Shown here: positions 1 to 6,926 of the stretch, piece by piece
Layout: every line of letters begins with the position of its first letter
Position numbering within the stretch: position 1 is the first letter of the stretch
Assembly (NCBI GenBank): GCA_019237175.1
Contig: JAFAHP010000626.1
Location: forward strand, 1-10,699
Length of the DNA: 10,699 nucleotides
From: Alphaproteobacteria bacterium
Lineage (GTDB): Bacteria > Pseudomonadota > Alphaproteobacteria > ATCC43930 > CGMCC-115725
Direction: 5' to 3'
Translations under genes and position numbers: made by a program
The notes under the pieces: model-generated
The model's input: only the letters and a program-made list of their open reading frames with translations
Told to the model about the DNA's origin: nothing
The model's database searches: none

Positions 1-1
1 T

Positions 2-2257
2 TGCATCAAGGGGTCCGCTGCGCCGGAAATCGTCTATTCGACCGATCGGCTCCGTCATCCGATGAAGCGAACACGGCCTAAAGGCGATCCCGACCCCGGA
101 TGGGTGAAGATCACCTGGGACGAGGCGCTCGGCACGGTGGCATCGCGGCTGTTGGAAATCCGCGACCGATACGGCGCCGAGGCGGTTGTTTTCGGACGCG
201 CCACCCCGGCAGGCAGTGCCGCCTCCGATTTCGAACCATGGGTGCTGCGCCTCGCCAATGCTTTTGGCAGCCCAAACGTCTTAGCGACGACGCACATCTG
301 CACCTGGAACGCCATCTGGGGCTCAAAGCACACATTCGGCTCGCCGACGCCGTCGCCCGATTTCGAGAACACCCGCTGCATTCTGCTGTGGGGCGCCAAC
401 CCGCGCGCGACATTTACCACCTTTGCTCAGCGCATCAGCAAGGCGCGCAACAGGGGCGCCAAGCTGATCGTTATCGACCCGCGACGGCATCGGCTCGCCC
501 AGCAAGCGGATTACTGGTTGCGCGTGCGGCCCGGCAGCGACAGCGCGCTCGCCTTGGCAATGGTGCATGTTCTGATCGAGGAGAAGCTCTATGACGAGCA
601 CTTCGTCCGAGACTGGACCAACGGCCCGTTCCTGGTGCGCGAGGATACCGCGCAGCTTCTAACAGCGCAGGACCTGGCTCTATCCGACCCCGGCTATGTG
701 GTGTGGGACAGCAACCGGGGCGGACCTGCAGTCTATCGCCCTGGTACAGGCTACGCGGAATCGAGCGTGAAGCCGGCACTCGCTGGAACGTTCAGCGTTC
801 CCTTGGCGAGCGGCGCCGTAGTCTGCTGTCGACCAGCATTTGCGCTGCTCGCCGAGCGCGCAGGGCAATATGCGCCGGAGCGGTCGGAGGCGATCACCTG
901 GGCCCCGGCCGACGCGGTCCGGAATGCCGCGAGGCTGTTCGCAACCGAGCGGCCATCCTGCTACTTCACCTGGGCCGGGCTGGAGATGCACACCAATGCG
1001 ATGCAGACAAATCGGGCAGTCTGCTCGTTTTACGCCCTGACCGGCCAGTTCGACGAACGCGGCAGCAATGTCCTGACGCCGATGCTGCCGACTCGCCCGG
1101 TTTTGGGGCGGGAGTTGCTAACAAACGACAACGCCGTTCTGAGGCTGGGTTTGGCGGATCATCCGCTCGGCCCGCCAAGCGATCCGGGTAGTGTTCAATC
1201 GGCACAGTTCTATGACGCAATCCTGGACCGGCAACCATATCCGGTCAAAGCCGCGGTGCTGTTCGGCAGCGATCCGCTGATGGGGCATGGCGACGCGGCT
1301 CGCGGGAAAGAGGCCTTCGCAGCGCTCGATTTCTATGCGCACATTGACGTCTTCGCCAATCCCACCGCGTCGTTTGCCGATGTGCTCTTGCCCGCATCGA
1401 CCGCGTGGGAATCGGAAGCGCTGAAGACCAACTTTGGCCGCAGAGGGTGCGCTCCTGCGGCGGCGAGCTGGGCACAGCTGCGCAAGGCGGTGGTCCCGCC
1501 ACTGCATGACACGCGGTCTGATCTGGCGGTGATCTTTGATCTCGCCTGTCGCTTGGGTCTCGGCCAACATTTCTTTGCCGGCAATCTCGAAGCGGCATGG
1601 CGTGACGAATTGGAGCCGTCGGGCCTGACGCTCGCCCAGTTGCGCGCAAACCCGGTCGGCATGGCGGTCGATATCACAACACGATATCGAAAATATGCGG
1701 GCCTCGACCCCAGCACCGGGGGGCCTCGAGGATTTCCGACACCGTCGCACAAATTGGAGCTTTATTCGACCCGCTTCGCTGCGGCTGGATATGATCCGTT
1801 GCCCTGCCATGACGAGCCGGCGGAAAGCCCGATCAGCACGTCAGCGGTGGCGCGCGACTATCCGCTCGTACTGACTTCGTTTCGCCTGCTGCAGTTCGTC
1901 GATCAGCAACACCGCAATATCCCACGCCTGCGCAATCAGATACACGAGCCCTTTATTGAGATTCACCCGGAAACCGCGCGCGACTTGCGCGTGCTCGACG
2001 GCGAATGGGTAAATGTCGAGACCGTCGCCGGCAAGGTCAGGCTGAAGGCGAAATACAGTGATGCGCTCGATCCCAGGGTCGTATGCTCGCCCTACGGCTG
2101 GTGGCAGGCTTGCAGCGAGCTGAGCCTGCCGGGCTACGATCCGCTGTCAGCAGCCGGCGCCAATATCAACCTGATCATCCCAAACACGCACATCGACCCG
2201 ATCAGCGCGTCGGTGCCGCATCGTTCGCGCCTGTGCCGTGTAACGAAGGAGGTCTGA
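2..2257 (+). CDS. Molybdopterin (bis-MGD) oxidoreductase, DMSO-reductase superfamily catalytic subunit, 5'-truncated by window edge
   Basis: The frame is open from base 2, so the ATG at 62 is probably internal. The first residues read C-I-K-G-S and run on to D-R-L-R-H-P-M-K-R, the usual end of the N-terminal [4Fe-4S] motif (last Cys plus KG) followed by the RL..P..R segment. The other cluster cysteines must lie upstream. Counting from the Met at 62: WDEAL at 19-23; a Cys at 80 (THICTWN) at the usual position of the molybdenum ligand, suggesting Cys ligation; WGANP at 110-114 and VIDPR at 137-141 (cofactor binding); FGSDPL at 401-406; ADVLLP at 439-444. The C-terminal dinucleotide-binding domain spans about 599-726 with YGWW at 678-681. 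About 751 residues are visible. No twin-arginine signal can be judged and the substrate cannot be named. Relatives include formate dehydrogenase-, thiosulfate/polysulfide reductase- and acetylene hydratase-like enzymes. No iron-sulfur or membrane-anchor gene follows; partners, if any, lie upstream. Confidence 0.92.
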   Translation, partial: CIKGSAAPEIVYSTDRLRHPMKRTRPKGDPDPGWVKITWDEALGTVASRLLEIRDRYGAEAVVFGRATPAGSAASDFEPWVLRLANAFGSPNVLATTHICTWNAIWGSKHTFGSPTPSPDFENTRCILLWGANPRATFTTFAQRISKARNRGAKLIVIDPRRHRLAQQADYWLRVRPGSDSALALAMVHVLIEEKLYDEHFVRDWTNGPFLVREDTAQLLTAQDLALSDPGYVVWDSNRGGPAVYRPGTGYAESSVKPALAGTFSVPLASGAVVCCRPAFALLAERAGQYAPERSEAITWAPADAVRNAARLFATERPSCYFTWAGLEMHTNAMQTNRAVCSFYALTGQFDERGSNVLTPMLPTRPVLGRELLTNDNAVLRLGLADHPLGPPSDPGSVQSAQFYDAILDRQPYPVKAAVLFGSDPLMGHGDAARGKEAFAALDFYAHIDVFANPTASFADVLLPASTAWESEALKTNFGRRGCAPAAASWAQLRKAVVPPLHDTRSDLAVIFDLACRLGLGQHFFAGNLEAAWRDELEPSGLTLAQLRANPVGMAVDITTRYRKYAGLDPSTGGPRGFPTPSHKLELYSTRFAAAGYDPLPCHDEPAESPISTSAVARDYPLVLTSFRLLQFVDQQHRNIPRLRNQIHEPFIEIHPETARDLRVLDGEWVNVETVAGKVRLKAKYSDALDPRVVCSPYGWWQACSELSLPGYDPLSAAGANINLIIPNTHIDPISASVPHRSRLCRVTKEV
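2246..2253 (+). promoter_or_regulatory. Strong Shine-Dalgarno-like AAGGAGGT with no gene after it
   Basis: AAGGAGGT lies inside the last codons of the molybdoenzyme gene, two to nine bases before its stop. This is where the ribosome-binding site of a translationally coupled next gene would sit. No ATG, GTG or TTG occurs within 15 bases downstream, and the CTG at 2254 opens only six codons. It may be the relic of a lost partner gene, or a chance match in Lys/Glu/Val codons. Confidence 0.3.
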
Positions 2258-2721
2258 GGCGATCGGCGAACTGAATCGGATCGAAAAACAAGGTGTCCGA
2301 GAGGCTGGGCGTGCCAAGCGATCTCCGCCGCTTTGCCGCGATGAACGCGCATGGGCCGCCACCCTCCGCCGGTGGAATGTCGGCTGACGGTTACACGGGT
2401 TGTACAATTTTCGGGAAAAACCGCCAATCTGTTCGGGAAGTCCCAACTGCCGTCCCGCCTGTCCCAAAGTCGGTCGCTCGGCTGCGCCGCCCGGTTAGAA
2501 TTGCCTCGCATCGAGTAACCATGCTGGTATGCTCCCATCCGCTCGGCTCCAAGGGCACCCTTACCGATTAACACGAGCCGACATCTAGCCAGTCACCAAA
2601 ATAAACGCGGCAACAGGGAAGTGGCGAAAAAATGGGCCGAGGTCGCAGCGCGGATTGATTCTCGGCCGTAGCCGGTTGCAGAGCTTCTGGTGCTTTACAC
2701 GATCGAATTGCGGAGGATCGG
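2258..2721. other. Gene-poor spacer between molybdoenzyme and patatin genes
   Basis: No reading frame in these 464 bases carries recognisable protein features. A plus-strand GTG frame (2293-2571, 92 codons) and a minus-strand frame (2134-2574) are open, but have no fitting ribosome-binding site and no recognisable domain. The stretch contains short repeats at 2410-2467 and presumably the promoter of the patatin gene, although I found no confident -35/-10 pair. CCACC (2359-2363) and GGTGG (2371-2375) could form a weak hairpin, but no T-run follows. Confidence 0.6.
2410..2467. repeat. Short phased direct repeats in the spacer upstream of the patatin gene
   Basis: TTCGGGAA occurs at 2410-2417 and 2432-2439, a 22-base period of about two helical turns. 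GTCCCAA occurs at 2440-2446 and 2461-2467, a 21-base period. The second TTCGGGAA overlaps the inverted motif GGGA-AG-TCCC (2435-2444), and a further GTCCC lies at 2452. Same-face spacing would suit a multi-site regulator, but the units are short and could be chance. Confidence 0.3.
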
Positions 2722-3816
2722 ATGAAGCCGGGGACCAAGAAGAACATCAAGCTGGCCTTGCAAGGGGGCGGCTCTCACGGCGCCTTCGCCTGGGGCGTTC
2801 TCGACCAGCTTCTGGATGACGACCGTCTTCACATCGAGGCGGTAAGCGGGACCAGCGCCGGCGCCATGAACGCGGTTGCCCTCGCCGACGGGATGGCGAG
2901 CGGCGGCCCCGCAGAGGCGCGCAAACGGCTCGAAAGCTTCTGGTCCGCTACCAGCGCCGCAGCCCTTTATAGTCCGATCCGGCGCTCGCCGATCGATATC
3001 CTGATGGGCAATTGGAGCCTCGACAACTCGCCCGGCTTTTTGCTGATGGAGTATCTGTCACACCAGTTTTCGCCTTATGACTTCAATCCCCTCGACTTCA
3101 ATCCGTTGCGCGACGTGGTCGCCGGCGGGATCGATTTCGATCGGGTCAACGACGGGGGCGGCATCAAGGTGTTTCTGACCGCGACCAACGTCCGTACCGG
3201 CCGGCCCAAGATCTTCCGGCAGCCCCGGATTACGCTCGACTGCGTCATGGCGTCTGCCTGCTTGCCGTTTTTGTTCAAGGCGGTCGAAATCGACGGCGAG
3301 GCGTATTGGGACGGAGGCTACATGGGCAATCCGGCGCTGTTCCCTCTGGTCGACGAATGCGAGGCCGGGGACGTCGTTCTGATCCAGATCAATCCGTTCT
3401 ACCGTCCCGACATCCCGCGCTCGGCCAGCGATATCCGCAACCGGCTCAACGAGATCACTTTTAACGCCAGCCTGTTCAAGGAATTACGTTCGCTCGCCTT
3501 TCTGTGGGAGATCATCCATCACGAAGATCTCGAACGGGAACGCTACCGCGACATCCATGTGCATGCGATCCACGATGCCGAGACGATGCTGGCGTTGCGG
3601 GTGTCGAGCAAGCTTAACGCTGAATGGGCATTCTTGACCTACCTTCGCGACCGGGGCCGTGAAGCGGCCAAGAGCTGGCTGGCACTGCACCACGACGATT
3701 TGGGTATTCGCAGCACGCTCGACATCTCCTGGGTGTTTTCCGAAAGCCTGCGACCCGCCCATCTCGAGGAAGGTGCGGAAAGAAACTACCCCATCGCCGC
3801 GGCCGCCCAGAGCTGA
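2722..3816 (+). CDS. Patatin-like phospholipase / acyl hydrolase with DUF3734-type C-terminus
   Basis: This is a predicted cytoplasmic serine lipolytic hydrolase of 364 residues. The patatin fold is shown by the oxyanion-hole glycines G-G-G-S-H-G at 15-20, the nucleophile motif G-T-S-A-G at 43-47 (Ser45), and the catalytic Asp in D-G-G at 197-199. Together Ser45 and Asp197 form the usual patatin dyad. A short internal repeat, DFNPLDFNPL, is at 120-129. From about residue 285 (AETMLALRVSSKLNAEW, then FLTYLRDRGR) the tail resembles the C-terminal domain of proteobacterial patatins that often sit beside 3-hydroxybutyrate dehydrogenase genes. There is no signal peptide. The ATG start is supported by GGAGG at 2712-2716, five bases upstream. 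The permease gene starts 71 bases downstream on the same strand. A phospholipid, acylglycerol or short polyester substrate is possible; the sequence does not decide. Confidence 0.93.
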   Translation: MKPGTKKNIKLALQGGGSHGAFAWGVLDQLLDDDRLHIEAVSGTSAGAMNAVALADGMASGGPAEARKRLESFWSATSAAALYSPIRRSPIDILMGNWSLDNSPGFLLMEYLSHQFSPYDFNPLDFNPLRDVVAGGIDFDRVNDGGGIKVFLTATNVRTGRPKIFRQPRITLDCVMASACLPFLFKAVEIDGEAYWDGGYMGNPALFPLVDECEAGDVVLIQINPFYRPDIPRSASDIRNRLNEITFNASLFKELRSLAFLWEIIHHEDLERERYRDIHVHAIHDAETMLALRVSSKLNAEWAFLTYLRDRGREAAKSWLALHHDDLGIRSTLDISWVFSESLRPAHLEEGAERNYPIAAAAQS

Positions 3817-3887
3817 TGGCTCGCGTCATCGAGGCTCTCCGGTCGGCGTCGAACCGTGTCGCATTAGCTTGAACTGCCGGTTGCGCG

Positions 3888-5342
3888 GTGGGTTTGTTCG
3901 GCATTCTGCTCGGCCTCGCGCTACTCGTGGGGCTAGCGTTTCGGGGATGGAGCATCCTGCTGCTCGCGCCTGGCGCGGCGCTGATCGCTGCCGCCTTTGC
4001 CGGCGGGCCGTTGCTCGCCTTTTGGACGCAAACCTTCATGGACAGCGCCTCGCGCTTTGTCGCGCAATTTTTCCCGCTGTTTCTGCTCGGCGCGCTTTTC
4101 GGCAAGCTGATGGAGGACAGCGGTTCGGTCGCGGCGATCGCCGATTTCATGACCGAAAGGCTTGGCTCGAGCCGGGCGATACTGACCGTCGTGCTGGCCG
4201 GCGCACTGGTCACCTACGGCGGGGTCAGCCTGTTTGTCGCGGTATTTGTACTGGCGCCGATGGCCCAGGCTTTGTTTCGCACTGCGCGGATCCCCAATCG
4301 GCTGATCCCGGCAACGGTCGCTTTAGGTACATCCACTTTTACGATGTCGGCGCTCCCTGGGACACCGGCGATTCAGAACACCATCCCTATCCCGTTTTTC
4401 GGCACGACCCCGCTGGCCGCGCCGGGTCTCGGGATCATCGCCGCGGCGATCATGGTTGCCTTTGGGTTATGGTGGTTGGGCCGTGCCGCGACCGCTGCCC
4501 GGATCTCCGGAGAGAGTTTAGGCCCGGTGGCCTTGGGTCAGGCCGACGCGGCCGCCGAAGACGAGATTGTACGCCAGCGCGCCACGACCGCACGCGAGTT
4601 CGATCCGCCCGAGGTCCTGCACGGCCACCCGAGCCGCGACGGACCGCCGATCGCTGCAGCGGCACTGCCGCTTCTCGTGGTGATCGGCGTCAACGTGCTG
4701 ATGACGGTGGTTGTTCTCCCAGGCCTCGACGTGTCGTTCCTTGCCGAGGAACGGTTTGGCGCGACCTCGCTCGCTGCGGTTGGCGGGGTGTGGTCGGTGG
4801 TGACGGCGCTGCTGGCGGCGATCGCTGCGGTCGTAGCCGTCAATTGGCGGCGTTTCTACGGCCTGCGACAGACGTTGGATGCCGGCGCCAACGCGTCGGT
4901 TCTGCCGATTTTGAGCGTCGCCAGCCTGGTCGGCTTTGGTGCTGTGGTCGCGGCGGTACCGGCGTTCGAGATCGTCCGCAACTGGGTGCTGTCGATCGGC
5001 GGCGGACCGCTCGTCTCGCTCGCGGTCGCGACCAACCTGCTGTCGGCCCTGACCGGCTCGGCCTCGGGCGGGCTGACGATCGCGCTCGAAGCGCTGGGGT
5101 CAACCTACCTGCGCCTCGCGGCGGCGCACGGCATCGATCCCGCGCTGTTGCACCGTATCGCCGTGATGAGCGCCGGAACGCTCGACAGCCTGCCGCAGAA
5201 CGGCGCTGTCGTCACCATGCTCGCCGTCTGCGGGGCGACCCACCGCGAGAGCTATTTCGACATCGTTATGACGGCTATTGTCGGTCCGACCATCGCTCTT
5301 GTCGTGGTTATCGTGCTCGGGTCTCTCGCAGGTTCATTCTAA
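3888..5342 (+). CDS. GntP-family permease (gluconate / short hydroxy-acid:H+ symporter type)
   Basis: This is an inner-membrane transporter of 484 residues, a normal length for GntP (TC 2.A.8), with about 12 hydrophobic segments. Family-typical stretches include FGKLMEDSGS at 71-80, GTSTFTMSALPGTPAIQN at 147-164, PFFGTT at 169-174, and the C-terminal DSLPQNGAVVTMLAVCG (433-449) followed by THRESY. A hydrophilic loop with REFDPPE lies at about 204-254. Members move gluconate and other short organic acids, and a subset beside 3-hydroxybutyrate dehydrogenases is annotated as hydroxybutyrate permease. The motifs here look closer to that subset, but the substrate is inference. The GTG at 3888 is the only usable upstream start, because an in-frame TGA lies at 3870-3872. 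No good Shine-Dalgarno precedes it, so translation may depend on the patatin gene 71 bases upstream or start poorly. Confidence 0.92.
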   Translation: MGLFGILLGLALLVGLAFRGWSILLLAPGAALIAAAFAGGPLLAFWTQTFMDSASRFVAQFFPLFLLGALFGKLMEDSGSVAAIADFMTERLGSSRAILTVVLAGALVTYGGVSLFVAVFVLAPMAQALFRTARIPNRLIPATVALGTSTFTMSALPGTPAIQNTIPIPFFGTTPLAAPGLGIIAAAIMVAFGLWWLGRAATAARISGESLGPVALGQADAAAEDEIVRQRATTAREFDPPEVLHGHPSRDGPPIAAAALPLLVVIGVNVLMTVVVLPGLDVSFLAEERFGATSLAAVGGVWSVVTALLAAIAAVVAVNWRRFYGLRQTLDAGANASVLPILSVASLVGFGAVVAAVPAFEIVRNWVLSIGGGPLVSLAVATNLLSALTGSASGGLTIALEALGSTYLRLAAAHGIDPALLHRIAVMSAGTLDSLPQNGAVVTMLAVCGATHRESYFDIVMTAIVGPTIALVVVIVLGSLAGSF

Positions 5343-5351
5343 CTTGCGGCA

Positions 5352-5369
5352 AGCGATTTCCGGATCGCT
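5352..5369 (+). terminator. Weak hairpin after the permease gene
   Basis: AGCGAT (5352-5357) and ATCGCT (5364-5369) form a six-pair stem with a six-base loop, ten bases after the permease stop. GTTTT follows ten bases later, too far for a classic intrinsic terminator. It could weakly attenuate read-through into the next gene. Confidence 0.2.
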
Positions 5370-5395
5370 GCCCGGCGTTTTGCGAGAGGGGGAAC

Positions 5396-5785
5396 ATGAG
5401 AGTCAAGAATTGGGCCGCAGCGGCAGGGCTGGCGTTGCTGATCCCGAGCACGGGGGGCGCGGTGACGGAAGCAAATTTCGACCTTAAATCGGCCGCCGAT
5501 CTGGCCGCGCTTTGCAGCGCTGCGGCCGATAACGGGATGGGGACTGCGGCTCTCAATTTCTGCGAAGGGTACTTCCAGGGGGCGGTCACGGTCGAGATGC
5601 TGAACATGGCCACCTTTCGTGGACCGAAACTGTTTTGTCTGCCGAACCCACCGCCGACACGCGCGGAGACGATGAGCGATTTCGTCACTTGGGCGCGGGC
5701 CGTGCCGGATCGCACGACGCAGTCGCCCACAGATGGGTTGTTCGGCTTTCTGCGCGAACGCTACCCGTGTCCGCCGTCGCGCTGA
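5396..5785 (+). CDS. Secreted Rap1a/Tai-like (immunity-type) small protein
   Basis: The product is 129 residues with a cleavable-looking signal peptide (MRVKN, then a hydrophobic stretch to about residue 22, GGA-V), so it is probably periplasmic. The mature part fits the Rap1a/Tai pattern: ALNFCEGYFQGA at 52-63, a central FCLP at 80-83, and an aromatic-rich end closing with RYPC at 122-125. The four cysteines (40, 56, 81, 125) can form the two disulfides of that fold. Founding members (Serratia Rap1a/Rap2a, Tai proteins) neutralise Tae-type peptidoglycan amidases of type VI secretion. Many alphaproteobacterial relatives are orphans of unknown role, and no amidase or secretion gene is seen here. 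The ATG is preceded by AGAGGGGG (5386-5393). The gene lies 53 bases after the permease and 17 before the lipoprotein gene. Confidence 0.75.
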   Translation: MRVKNWAAAAGLALLIPSTGGAVTEANFDLKSAADLAALCSAAADNGMGTAALNFCEGYFQGAVTVEMLNMATFRGPKLFCLPNPPPTRAETMSDFVTWARAVPDRTTQSPTDGLFGFLRERYPCPPSR

Positions 5786-5802
5786 TCGGACGAGGCGATC
5801 GC

Positions 5803-6087
5803 ATGAGGAAACTTTTTATTGTTGCCCTTCTGGCGCTGCCCGTCGTTGCTTGCGCCGACATGACCCCGACCCAGCAGCGTGCGCTGACGGGCACCGCCGC
5901 CGGCGCAGGAGCGGGTGCGATTTTTGGCGCTATAGGCGGGAATGCCGGGCTCGGCGCCGGCATCGGTGCGGGTGCCGGCCTGCTCGGCGGATTGCTCGTC
6001 GACCAATCCCGGCGCTCCCAGGACATAGCGTTTCAGCAAGGATACGCGGCCGGACGACGCCGCGCGCCGCCGGTCCCGTCCCGATAA
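5803..6087 (+). CDS. Small glycine-zipper lipoprotein
   Basis: The product is 94 residues. A lipoprotein signal (residues 1-16) ends in the lipobox V-V-A-C, with Cys17 as the predicted lipidated residue. The residue after Cys is Ala, not Asp, so outer-membrane sorting would be expected. Residues 30-66 are a dense run of Gly/Ala at small-residue spacing (GTAAGAGAGA, FGAIGGNAG, GAGIGAGAG), typical of the glycine-zipper domain seen in OmpA-like, SlyB-like and YMGG-like proteins. The tail is basic (GRRRAPP). GGACGAGG (5788-5795) supports this ATG, seven bases downstream. It is very likely co-transcribed with the Rap1a-like gene. The role is probably structural or envelope-stress related, but no specific function can be named. 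Confidence 0.85.
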   Translation: MRKLFIVALLALPVVACADMTPTQQRALTGTAAGAGAGAIFGAIGGNAGLGAGIGAGAGLLGGLLVDQSRRSQDIAFQQGYAAGRRRAPPVPSR

Positions 6088-6122
6088 ACGACGCAGGCGG
6101 CGCCGGCCTCAGCACGCGCCGT

Positions 6123-6137
6123 CGCCGATCCTCGGCG
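6123..6137. terminator. Hairpin between convergent genes
   Basis: CGCCGA (6123-6128), loop TCC, TCGGCG (6132-6137) make a perfect six-pair stem. It lies in the 75-base space between the ends of the plus-strand lipoprotein gene and the minus-strand WXXGXW gene. There is no T-run on either side. Position favours a bidirectional terminator; sequence support is modest. Confidence 0.25.
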
Positions 6138-6162
6138 GGTGGCGTTGGCGGCATTGCGAACG

Positions 6163-6384
6163 TCACCGCCATCTCCCGGAAACCCAAACCCAGCGGCGGC
6201 CATTCCATCGCCAGCGACCGCTCGTCCAATGCCAGCGGCGGGGTCCGGGCGGCGGCAGCGGACGGACCTCGCGACGCGGTGGGGGCATCGGCGGCCGGAC
6301 GGGTGGCGGCTGGGCCGAGACGCGACTGATTGAACAGCTCATCGCGACGATAACCGTCGCCAACATCTTTCTTCGATCCAGCAT
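6163..6384 (-). CDS. Small secreted WXXGXW-repeat protein
   Basis: The product is 73 residues. A signal peptide (MLDRRK, then a hydrophobic stretch) should be cleaved after V-S-A at 22-24. A proline/arginine-rich linker (25-50) follows, then the tryptophan repeat at 51-72: WHWTSGRW, RWNGRRW, WVWVSGRW, the pattern of WXXGXW (YXWGXW) repeat proteins. Family members are usually longer with more repeats, so this is a near-minimal version. They are exported proteins of unknown function common in proteobacteria. The chosen ATG has only a weak AGG about ten bases upstream. An earlier ATG seven bases upstream is in another frame that lacks these features. The gene lies 86 bases downstream of the PLDc_N-SHOCT gene on the same strand. 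Confidence 0.75.
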   Translation of the reverse strand: MLDRRKMLATVIVAMSCSISRVSAQPPPVRPPMPPPRREVRPLPPPGPRRWHWTSGRWRWNGRRWVWVSGRWR

Positions 6385-6470
6385 CTTTCATTACCTACCA
6401 GGATCACCCCCGCATCAGGCGAGTTCCTTCAAGTGCGGCTCGGATACCGTCTTCGATCTCGGCGCGTCGG

Positions 6471-6851
6471 CTACCGCACGACACGGGCGCGCAGTCGCGA
6501 ATACTCCTCGTTCGAAATGGTGCCTGCACTCTTCAGCCGTTCGAGCTTCTCGATCTCGTCGGCGGCACTGAAACCGACGACCTGGCGCAATTCGTCGCGC
6601 GCTTGCTGCGCCCGCTGGGCGTTGCGCTCGGCCATACCCCGACTTTGCAAAATCAGATAGATGAACACCGCCAGATAGGGAACGAGGATTAACGCGATCA
6701 CCCAGATCGCTTTGCCAAAGCCCGAAATGTCATGGCGACGGAACAGGTCACCGATTACCGTGATCAATAACCAAAACCATAATACAAAGACAAATATTGA
6801 AAAAACGTCGAGCAAAAAGTTGCCGAAGCTGAAACTTCCGTTTGTCAACAT
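6471..6851 (-). CDS. PLDc_N - SHOCT domain membrane protein
   Basis: The product is 126 residues from the start chosen here. It has two membrane segments (about 12-34 and 48-68) joined by a short basic loop with DLFRRHDISGFGKAIW (35-50), the pattern of the phospholipase D N-terminal transmembrane domain (PLDc_N). It lacks the HKD catalytic domains. A helical stretch rich in Gln/Arg/Glu (about 72-95) leads to a C-terminal SHOCT motif at 98-124 (DEIEKLERLKSAGTIS, EEYSRLRA), often a short oligomerisation module on small membrane proteins. The ATG at 6851 is preferred over one 21 bases upstream at 6872 because GGGAGG lies five bases before it, while the upstream ATG has no such site. Function is unknown; similar proteins are common envelope accessory proteins. 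Confidence 0.88.
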   Translation of the reverse strand: MLTNGSFSFGNFLLDVFSIFVFVLWFWLLITVIGDLFRRHDISGFGKAIWVIALILVPYLAVFIYLILQSRGMAERNAQRAQQARDELRQVVGFSAADEIEKLERLKSAGTISNEEYSRLRARVVR

Positions 6852-6926
6852 TTCATCCTCCCTGGCGATCACCCAAATTAGGTCAAGGGCGAGCGTTCTA
6901 CGAGACGCGGATGCGTTCGGTTGCGA

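Noticed and set aside
1118..1810. 230-codon minus-strand open frame
   Set aside because: It is antisense to the molybdoenzyme gene, has no fitting ribosome-binding site and no domain.
2293..2571. 92-codon GTG frame after the molybdoenzyme as a possible missing partner subunit
   Set aside because: It lacks iron-sulfur cysteine motifs, membrane segments or a spaced ribosome-binding site. It is not a ferredoxin-like subunit.
2676..2699. TTGCAG and TTTACA before the patatin gene as a promoter
   Set aside because: The spacing is only 12 bases, too short for a sigma-70 promoter.
3659..5395. Very long plus-strand open frame (over 1.7 kb before it joins the Rap1a-like gene's frame)
   Set aside because: It overlaps the patatin 3' end and the whole permease in another frame. 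Its translation is Arg/Gly/Pro-rich without domains, as expected from GC-rich codon bias. Only the part from 5396 is a gene.
5930..6391. 153-codon minus-strand open frame overlapping the WXXGXW gene
   Set aside because: It overlaps both the lipoprotein and WXXGXW genes in a different frame. The competing 73-residue frame has a signal peptide and family repeats.
6881..6886. TTGACC on the minus strand upstream of the PLDc_N-SHOCT gene as a -35 box
   Set aside because: No acceptable -10 hexamer lies 16-18 bases downstream; that position is the Shine-Dalgarno region.
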